64,000 bases of DNA from the IMG/VR virus record IMGVR_UViG_3300008116_000055, positions 35,542-99,541 of that record; one strand, written 5' to 3'. Origin of the DNA: a virus. The position numbers and the translations under genes are program-made. Shown here in pieces: positions 59,832 to 64,000 of the stretch (its first letter is position 1; the number at the start of each line of letters is the position of its first letter). Under the pieces are notes generated by a model. The model ran no database searches, had not been told where the DNA came from, and worked only from the letters and a program-made list of their open reading frames with translations.

Positions 59832-60450
59832 ATAATTCTGATTTTTTAAATCCTTTGGATTCAAGTAGTTGATATAACAATTTTCTTTGTGCGGTTGACA
59901 CGTCTTTTATGAATATGAAATTACCTTTCTTCTTTTTTAGAACGTCCTCTCTTATCAATTCAAACAACCTTTTAGCGTCACGGATGTTCTTATTTCCAAA
60001 CAACAGTATATTATCATCGTTTTGAACAAATAGTTTATTATTCAATGTGAATATTTGACCTATTTCATTTATAGATGTTATTTGTTCTAACAATTCATGA
60101 TATCTAATTCTTTCCTTCTTTTGAAAATCGTATATTAGTTCTTCTTTCCAATAAGGAATTATCTCTTTGATTCTGAATTTATCATCTTCGTACTTAGCCT
60201 CAATCAATCTCCCCAAACTATCCTTGACAAATGTTTTAGTCGCCCACCTATTGTTAGGAAAAATTAACGCAAGTTCATAAACTACTTCGTTGTTTCTTTT
60301 TCTGTTTTGTGTTTTTACAAATCTTGGTTTTTTCTCTGTCTTATATTCATGCCAATACTCGTACACAGTTGTCCTTTTTTGACACCTGTATAGAATTTTA
60401 ACTCTTTTCTTGTTACAAAAGAGAACTACAAAGTATTTTCCATTTTTCAT
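59812..60450 (-). CDS. Hypothetical protein (212 aa), minus strand
   Basis: The basic alpha/beta protein begins MKNGKYFVVLFCNKKRVKIL and has no motif I recognise. It lies on the opposite strand to nearly everything else, together with a small membrane-protein gene 4 nt overlapping upstream. The two form a leftward unit with a TATTTAT match on the minus strand at 60629-60635. The convergent end overlaps a rightward gene by 20 nt. Confidence 0.5.
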   Translation of the reverse strand: MKNGKYFVVLFCNKKRVKILYRCQKRTTVYEYWHEYKTEKKPRFVKTQNRKRNNEVVYELALIFPNNRWATKTFVKDSLGRLIEAKYEDDKFRIKEIIPYWKEELIYDFQKKERIRYHELLEQITSINEIGQIFTLNNKLFVQNDDNILLFGNKNIRDAKRLFELIREDVLKKKKGNFIFIKDVSTAQRKLLYQLLESKGFKKSELFRHYSY

Positions 60451-60611
60451 AGAAAGTTTTTAACAAAGGAGTAGATTCCGTAAACCGCGAAAACACTCCA
60501 AATAATAAAAGCACCATACATCACCTTTTCTGTCTTTTGTGCTAATCTTTCCAATGACTCCTTTGTTGGAGGAGCCATTTCTTTCTTCTGTTTACAATTA
60601 GAACATCCCAT
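60447..60611 (-). CDS. Small membrane protein with CxxC (54 aa), minus strand
   Basis: The start at 60611 gives MGCSNCKQKKEMAPPTKESL and one C-terminal membrane helix (YGAFIIWSVFAVYGIYSFV). An upstream in-frame start would add a hydrophobic stretch that overlaps the divergent gene and is not favoured. The N-terminal CSNC could bind metal or be acylated. It overlaps the next leftward gene by 4 nt. Function unknown. Confidence 0.5.
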   Translation of the reverse strand: MGCSNCKQKKEMAPPTKESLERLAQKTEKVMYGAFIIWSVFAVYGIYSFVKNFL

Positions 60612-60628
60612 AATACAAAAAATAAGTA

Positions 60629-60635
60629 ATAAATA
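60629..60635 (-). promoter_or_regulatory. TATTTAT box on the minus strand
   Basis: ATAAATA on the plus strand reads TATTTAT on the minus strand, 17 nt before the start at 60611. It faces away from the plus-strand box at 60638-60644, making a compact divergent pair in a 37-nt gap. Confidence 0.4.
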
Positions 60636-60637
60636 AG

Positions 60638-60644
60638 TATTTAT
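60638..60644 (+). promoter_or_regulatory. TATTTAT box before the 55-aa basic protein
   Basis: TATTTAT ends 4 nt before the ATG at 60649, the same spacing as at 2862 and 51444. Confidence 0.45.
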
Positions 60645-60648
60645 CAAT

Positions 60649-60816
60649 ATGAAATTGATTGAATTGTTGGAAGACATGGTGGTTGAAAAATGGTCAATGA
60701 AATATAAAAAGACCATAGATTGTAGCAATCCAAAAGGTTTTTCTCAAAAAGCCCACTGCGCCGCGAGAAGAAAAAGACAGAAAGGTGGAAAGACCAAATC
60801 TCAGCCGGTAAAATAA
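60649..60816 (+). CDS. Small basic protein (55 aa), possible virion DNA-associated peptide
   Basis: This short frame (MKLIELLEDMVVEKWSMKYK, then KTIDCSNPKGFSQKAHCAAR) ends in a run of Arg, Lys and Gly (RKRQKGGKTKSQPVK). The segment CSNPKGFSQKAHC with a basic tail is reminiscent of short conserved ends seen in large-phage proteins, though I cannot name it. It has a TATTTAT box at the standard distance and codon use like its neighbours. It could bind DNA or coat RNA in the virion. It is the only gene in the 290-nt space before the methylase. Confidence 0.55.
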   Translation: MKLIELLEDMVVEKWSMKYKKTIDCSNPKGFSQKAHCAARRKRQKGGKTKSQPVK

Positions 60817-60838
60817 AAGTGCGCACTGATTTCCATTT

Positions 60839-60863
60839 TTGAAAAAAGTTTCTTATATTTTTA
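60839..60863 (+). promoter_or_regulatory. TTG-N12-TATATTTTTA promoter-like element before dam
   Basis: TTG (60839-60841), 12 nt, then TATATTTTTA (60854-60863), 38 nt before the ATG at 60902. The leader contains AGAGGA, a weak Shine-Dalgarno candidate but far from the start. Confidence 0.4.
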
Positions 60864-60901
60864 TAGTTAGAGGACTAATAACGCAAAATATAAAATTATA
60901 A

Positions 60902-61792
60902 ATGATATCTTACATTGGAGGAAAAGCTAGAATAGGTAAGTGGATTGTTCCGTTCATACCTAATGATATTGAAACCTACGTGGAGGGGTTTTCGGGTATG
61001 TTTTGGGTCTTTTTTAATATGGACCTAAAGAAATACCCCAATCTCAAAACAGTCGTTTACAATGACTTTAATCGATTGAACGCAAACCTTTTTAAATGTG
61101 CTAAACATTACGATAGGTTATGGGATGAACTCGCGAAATACCCATGTCAACAATTAGGTGTGGAAAACACCCCACCTGAATATGAACAAATGTTCCGTAC
61201 ATACCAAAAAGAAGTATTCAACGAAGAATTAGTCATTGGGGATGAGCCCAATTTTGATGTTGCCGCAAAATACGTTTACGTATTAACTCAAGTTTTCTCA
61301 GGTTCCAAACCCGAAACTTCTAGTTATACTGATTACAAGGGTAAGTACAGATGTAAGGTGTTAATCTTTATGGACAAACTCAAACATCCTGAATATAGAG
61401 CACATTTAGATAGAATCACGTTTGTCGAAAACATGGATTTCCAAAAAGTTGTTGAAAAGTATGATTCGCCAAAAACATATTTTTACATGGACCCCCCTTA
61501 TTGGAAAACAGAAAATTATTATTCAAATCATGATTTTGATAGTAATGACCATGAAAGGTTGGCAAACACATTAAAGGGTATACAAGGTAAATTTAGTTTA
61601 TCTTATTATGAGTTTAAACAACTTCATGATTGGTTCCCCGAAAATGGTGTTGGTATTGGTAAAAATGGACAACTTTTGATGTTTCAACCAACTGGTTACA
61701 AATGGGCTAAAGAAACTTTCAAAAAGGCGGCTGCCGCTAAAAAAGACGGAACACAAAACGAAGGTATTGAATTACTGATTATGAATTATTAA
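60902..61792 (+). CDS. DNA adenine methylase, D12 class (Dam-like)
   Basis: The N-terminus MISYIGGKARIGKWIVPFIP and VEGFSGMFWVFFNM form the SAM-binding motif of D12-class N6-adenine methyltransferases, and YMDPPYWKTENYY (Asp197-Tyr200) is the catalytic DPPY. Length (296 aa) is normal. Phage Dam enzymes protect DNA from restriction or mark it for packaging or repair. No cognate nuclease is adjacent, so it is an orphan. Recognition sequence cannot be read from the protein. Confidence 0.9.
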   Translation: MISYIGGKARIGKWIVPFIPNDIETYVEGFSGMFWVFFNMDLKKYPNLKTVVYNDFNRLNANLFKCAKHYDRLWDELAKYPCQQLGVENTPPEYEQMFRTYQKEVFNEELVIGDEPNFDVAAKYVYVLTQVFSGSKPETSSYTDYKGKYRCKVLIFMDKLKHPEYRAHLDRITFVENMDFQKVVEKYDSPKTYFYMDPPYWKTENYYSNHDFDSNDHERLANTLKGIQGKFSLSYYEFKQLHDWFPENGVGIGKNGQLLMFQPTGYKWAKETFKKAAAAKKDGTQNEGIELLIMNY

Positions 61793-61794
61793 AA

Positions 61795-62085
61795 ATGGAT
61801 TTTTCTCCTGAAAGTTTGATATATTTGCAAACAATTAAAAATTACTTTGAAAGTAATGAGGAAGCGAGAAAATATTTTTTATCAAACTTGAACGAAGATG
61901 AGTTTTATAATAGTATTTTAAAAGTCGCTGAAAATAATTTTAGAAAAACAGGTGAACCTCAATTAACACAGGAACAACTTGAATTTCTAAGAGTATCTTT
62001 GATGATTTTTAAAAAAGTAGAAGATAGTGAATTTAATGGAATTTACTTTTATGAATCAACGGATTTAAAATTTTATTACAAATAG
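61795..62085 (+). CDS. Hypothetical small protein (96 aa)
   Basis: The product is helical and acidic (LIYLQTIKNYFESNEEARKY) with a helical middle and a short strand at the end. It lies 2 nt after dam and 1 nt before the AAA ATPase gene, so it is likely co-translated with both. No family recognised. Confidence 0.45.
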   Translation: MDFSPESLIYLQTIKNYFESNEEARKYFLSNLNEDEFYNSILKVAENNFRKTGEPQLTQEQLEFLRVSLMIFKKVEDSEFNGIYFYESTDLKFYYK

Positions 62086-62086
62086 A

Positions 62087-63154
62087 ATGAGAAAAACACC
62101 AGACCAATATTTTATTTATGAAACATCGTATGGTACCGACGTACCAACGAATCAATTGTATCTTCACACCTTTGATGAAATACCATCTGTTTATAAGACG
62201 GAGAAGGTGTATACATCAGATGTAATGGATTATTTCATATCAGATGGATATAGACCTATATGTGAATTAAATTCAACCTCTAAAAGAAGAGTACATAAAC
62301 CAAATACAGAAATTTTTCTTCTTAATGATAATAATAAAACTGCAATATTATTAAAATCAAAATATGAAAAAGAAGAATTATTATTTGAGTTAGAATTTTA
62401 TTACACATTATCTCATGGTATATTTGATACAAATTTTGATTTGAAAAAAATATCAGGATTTGAGTTTGAATTAAAAAAGAGTGGTATTAGTTTAGTAAAA
62501 TCTGAACATGGTCATATGGACACCGAGGAATATGAATTAAATGTACCTGATGTTGACATAAAATTAAATTACGGTGATAAGTTTGTAAAACTACACGATA
62601 CTATTGTCACTCGACTGAACAAGAAAAATGATAAAGGTATTGTGTTATTTCATGGAGACCCCGGCACGGGCAAAACTTCGTATATAAAGTACCTTACAAG
62701 ATTGATTGTCGATAAAGAGATACTATTTATTCCACCATCTATGGCCGAATCTCTTTCAGAACCCTCAATTATTCCATTCTTGATGGAACATAAAAACTCT
62801 ATTCTGATTATTGAAGATGCCGAGAAAGTAATTTCAGATAGAGAATTAAACGGTTCTTCTGTTGGTGTTTCTAATATATTAAACATAACAGATGGTATTC
62901 TTGGGGATTGTTTGAATATTCAAATCGTTGCTACCTTCAATATGAAAAAAGAAAAAATTGACCAAGCCCTACTGAGAAAGGGTAGATTAATTTGTGAACA
63001 TAAATTTGAACCTCTAAGTGTTGAAGAATCTAACAAATTATTAAAACACTTAGGTAAGAAAAAAACAGTTGATAAACCAACTACACTTGCGGATATTTAT
63101 AATATCGATGAAGACGTGGTTCGAGTTGAAAATAAAAAACAAATAGGATTTTAA
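62087..63154 (+). CDS. AAA ATPase (BCS1-like core)
   Basis: The 355-aa protein has a unique N-terminal domain of about 150 residues and then an AAA core: Walker A GDPGTGKTS (about residues 190-198), Walker B ILIIEDAEKV (near 240), sensor 1 IVATFNM and an arginine-finger region ALLRKGRLICEHKFEP. AAA proteins of this type remodel proteins or complexes with ATP. In phages they are found near replication and head genes, and the target is unknown here. It is followed by thioredoxin 12 nt later. Confidence 0.82.
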   Translation: MRKTPDQYFIYETSYGTDVPTNQLYLHTFDEIPSVYKTEKVYTSDVMDYFISDGYRPICELNSTSKRRVHKPNTEIFLLNDNNKTAILLKSKYEKEELLFELEFYYTLSHGIFDTNFDLKKISGFEFELKKSGISLVKSEHGHMDTEEYELNVPDVDIKLNYGDKFVKLHDTIVTRLNKKNDKGIVLFHGDPGTGKTSYIKYLTRLIVDKEILFIPPSMAESLSEPSIIPFLMEHKNSILIIEDAEKVISDRELNGSSVGVSNILNITDGILGDCLNIQIVATFNMKKEKIDQALLRKGRLICEHKFEPLSVEESNKLLKHLGKKKTVDKPTTLADIYNIDEDVVRVENKKQIGF

Positions 63155-63166
63155 AATTAAAGAAAA

Positions 63167-63472
63167 ATGGAATTAGTAACAGTTGAAAAACTAAATGAAA
63201 TGAAACAAAACGGTGAGAAAGTTCTTGCCGACTTTTACGCTGAATGGTGTGGACCATGTAAAATGTTATTACCAAAATTAGATTTACTACAACACGAATA
63301 CCCTGATGTTAAATTCGTCAAGGTTAATGTTGATTCTGAAATGTCAGGTTCTCAAGAATATGGGGTACGTTCAGTACCAACGGTAATGATATTTAATGGT
63401 AATAACGAAGTATCAAGAACATCAGGTGTTAGACCCGATTCTTTTTACAAAGAAATATTAAACACTTTATAA
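63167..63472 (+). CDS. Thioredoxin
   Basis: The 101-aa protein has the active site WCGPCK (Cys28, Cys31) in FYAEWCGPCKM and the cis-proline loop SVPTVMIF. Length and fold are those of a normal thioredoxin. It could recycle the CxxC tail of NrdA, or act as a processivity factor as in T7, though no phage polymerase is visible in this window. It is 1 nt upstream of the glutaredoxin-like gene. Confidence 0.93.
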   Translation: MELVTVEKLNEMKQNGEKVLADFYAEWCGPCKMLLPKLDLLQHEYPDVKFVKVNVDSEMSGSQEYGVRSVPTVMIFNGNNEVSRTSGVRPDSFYKEILNTL

Positions 63473-63473
63473 T

Positions 63474-63767
63474 ATGGCGAATGAATTACTTCTATTTACA
63501 CTTGAGGGTTGTGGAGGTTGTAAAAGATTAAAAGAGAGACTCCAAAAAGAATCATTACCTTACCGAGAAGTTGAAGTTGGTAAGAATAAAGAGATTTGGA
63601 ATAAAGTAATTGAACAAACGGGTAATGAATATTTACCCGCCTTTTACATTAAAAAAGACGACACTGGTAAAGGACCCTTTTTTTGTCCCGAAAAAGATTT
63701 TAATGGGGACGACGAGGCGTTAGCAATTATATTAAAATACATTGAAAAAAAAGAAGGGGGTCAATAA
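63474..63767 (+). CDS. Glutaredoxin-like protein
   Basis: The 97-aa protein has CGGC (Cys13, Cys16) in LEGCGGCKRLKERLQ and the cis-proline region NEYLPAFYIKK. The active site differs from the standard CPYC/CPFC and may be adapted to a particular partner such as the phage RNR. It follows thioredoxin by 1 nt. Its stop codon lies in the loop of the terminator. Confidence 0.8.
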   Translation: MANELLLFTLEGCGGCKRLKERLQKESLPYREVEVGKNKEIWNKVIEQTGNEYLPAFYIKKDDTGKGPFFCPEKDFNGDDEALAIILKYIEKKEGGQ

Positions 63768-63778
63768 CCCCCTTTTTT
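63754..63778 (+). terminator. Terminator between convergent genes
   Basis: AAGGGGG (63754-63760) and CCCCCTT (63768-63774) form the stem, with a 7-nt loop that contains the glutaredoxin stop, and a T run follows on the plus strand. On the minus strand the flanking A-run on the other side gives a U-run as well, so it may serve both directions. Confidence 0.88.
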
Positions 63779-64000
63779 ATTTAACTAAACTATTAATCCA
63801 TTTATAGGTTTTTTCCATTCCATAGAACAGAGGTTCACTAACAACCCAACCTATTTTTTCGTGGTATAATTTATTGTCTGAATTTCTTCCCCTCACACCA
63901 ACAGGACATTTATATCCATACTTCTGTTTAAATTCTTCCCCACCAATATTTCTGATATAAATTTCTTTACCTGAAATATCTATAGCCATTTGAGCCAAAT
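63777..64000 (-). CDS. NAD-dependent epimerase/dehydratase (GDP-mannose 3,5-epimerase-like), C-terminal fragment
   Basis: The frame enters from the right edge, so only about the last 74 residues are seen. They include AIDISGKEIYIRNIGGEEFK, then GVRGRNSDN, HEKIGW and the end GMEKTYKWI. GVRGRNSDN followed by EKIGW and the ending KTYKWI is typical of the C-terminus of extended short-chain dehydrogenases acting on nucleotide sugars, especially GDP-mannose 3,5-epimerases. The enzyme would supply unusual sugars for glycans. Which sugar cannot be judged from this part. Transcribed leftward, towards the terminator at 63754. Confidence 0.7.
   Translation of the reverse strand, partial: LAQMAIDISGKEIYIRNIGGEEFKQKYGYKCPVGVRGRNSDNKLYHEKIGWVVSEPLFYGMEKTYKWINSLVK

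Noticed and set aside
60612-60728. Longer form of the minus-strand membrane protein starting at 60728
   Set aside because: It would run through the divergent promoter boxes and antisense to the 55-codon basic gene.
1-64000. Stop-codon recoding (TAG or TGA read as amino acid)
   Set aside because: Core genes such as nrdA, primase and dam are full length in the standard code, and genes end at TAA, TAG and TGA without systematic readthrough.
1-64000. Diversity-generating retroelement acting on the fibre genes
   Set aside because: No reverse transcriptase gene and no template/variable repeat pair was seen; the variation in repeats is at synonymous positions, not at adenines of one copy.
1-64000. 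tRNA genes or insertion sequences in intergenic spaces
   Set aside because: Gaps are short (mostly under 60 nt, at most about 170) and the longer ones hold terminators, hairpins or small genes. No cloverleaf or transposase was seen.

Overview
ORGANISM. The window looks like part of the genome of a large, AT-rich, contractile-tailed phage (T4-like myovirus grade, Caudoviricetes) that probably infects a Bacteroidota (flavobacterial-type) host. The T4-like assignment rests on gp25-like and gp6-like baseplate wedge proteins, a gp46/gp47-like (SbcC/SbcD) nuclease pair, a gp61-like primase and class I ribonucleotide reductase. The host assignment is inference. It rests on a small histone H1/Hc1-like protein of the Bacteroidota type, a signal peptide ending in FSQ, a DUF6576-like tail motif, A/T-rich start regions mostly without Shine-Dalgarno sequences, and a primary-type sigma factor. 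No stop codon appears to be recoded and no tRNA gene was seen. LAYOUT. 1-2835: end of nrdB and complete nrdA, closed by a hairpin and a UUCG-loop terminator. 2873-18283: tightly packed, often TAATG-coupled baseplate/tail genes (gp25, gp6, then very large structural proteins of 1374, 586, 277, 388, 305 and 1414 aa). 18374-41361: an unusual adhesin or fibre locus. Its core is a gene of about 16 kb whose product is almost entirely a Thr/Pro/Asn repeat (units NTPT and NTVTPT), ending in cysteine-rich modules. Four further genes follow, three of them joining the same kind of cysteine-rich modules, and in one case a beta-propeller, with PT linkers. 41399-43549: another virion protein. 43588-50719: replication/recombination block (RuvC-like resolvase, primase, PD-(D/E)XK nuclease, SbcD-like, coiled coil, DUF1360-like membrane protein, unknown, SbcC-like). 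50759-58257: ClpP, a candidate spanin pair, a sigma factor, membrane proteins, an amidase-like protein and small virion-like proteins. 58299-64000: small accessory genes including the histone-like protein, a Dam-type methylase, an AAA ATPase, thioredoxin and glutaredoxin, plus three minus-strand genes, the last being the C-terminus of a sugar-nucleotide epimerase. HOW IT FITS. RNR with thioredoxin/glutaredoxin supplies dNTPs. The primase and nucleases serve replication and recombination. The sigma factor is a candidate reader of a TATTTAT(A) box found just before virion and lysis genes. Genes of the nucleic-acid and regulatory class instead tend to carry a TATATTTTA box. MOST NOTABLE. (1) The giant PT-repeat gene is split by an exact 35-bp tandem duplication (31080-31149). 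Removing one copy restores a single frame of 5376 codons. (2) The stalk has a charge polarity, Glu in the N-terminal part and Lys/Arg later. (3) A recurrent cysteine-rich module spans neighbouring genes. (4) An A10 run at 54921-54930 separates a membrane protein from a plausible 50-codon extension in the -1 frame. (5) An amidase-like protein appears to lack its zinc ligands. LIMITS. All calls come from reading the sequence by eye. No database search, structure prediction or read mapping was possible.
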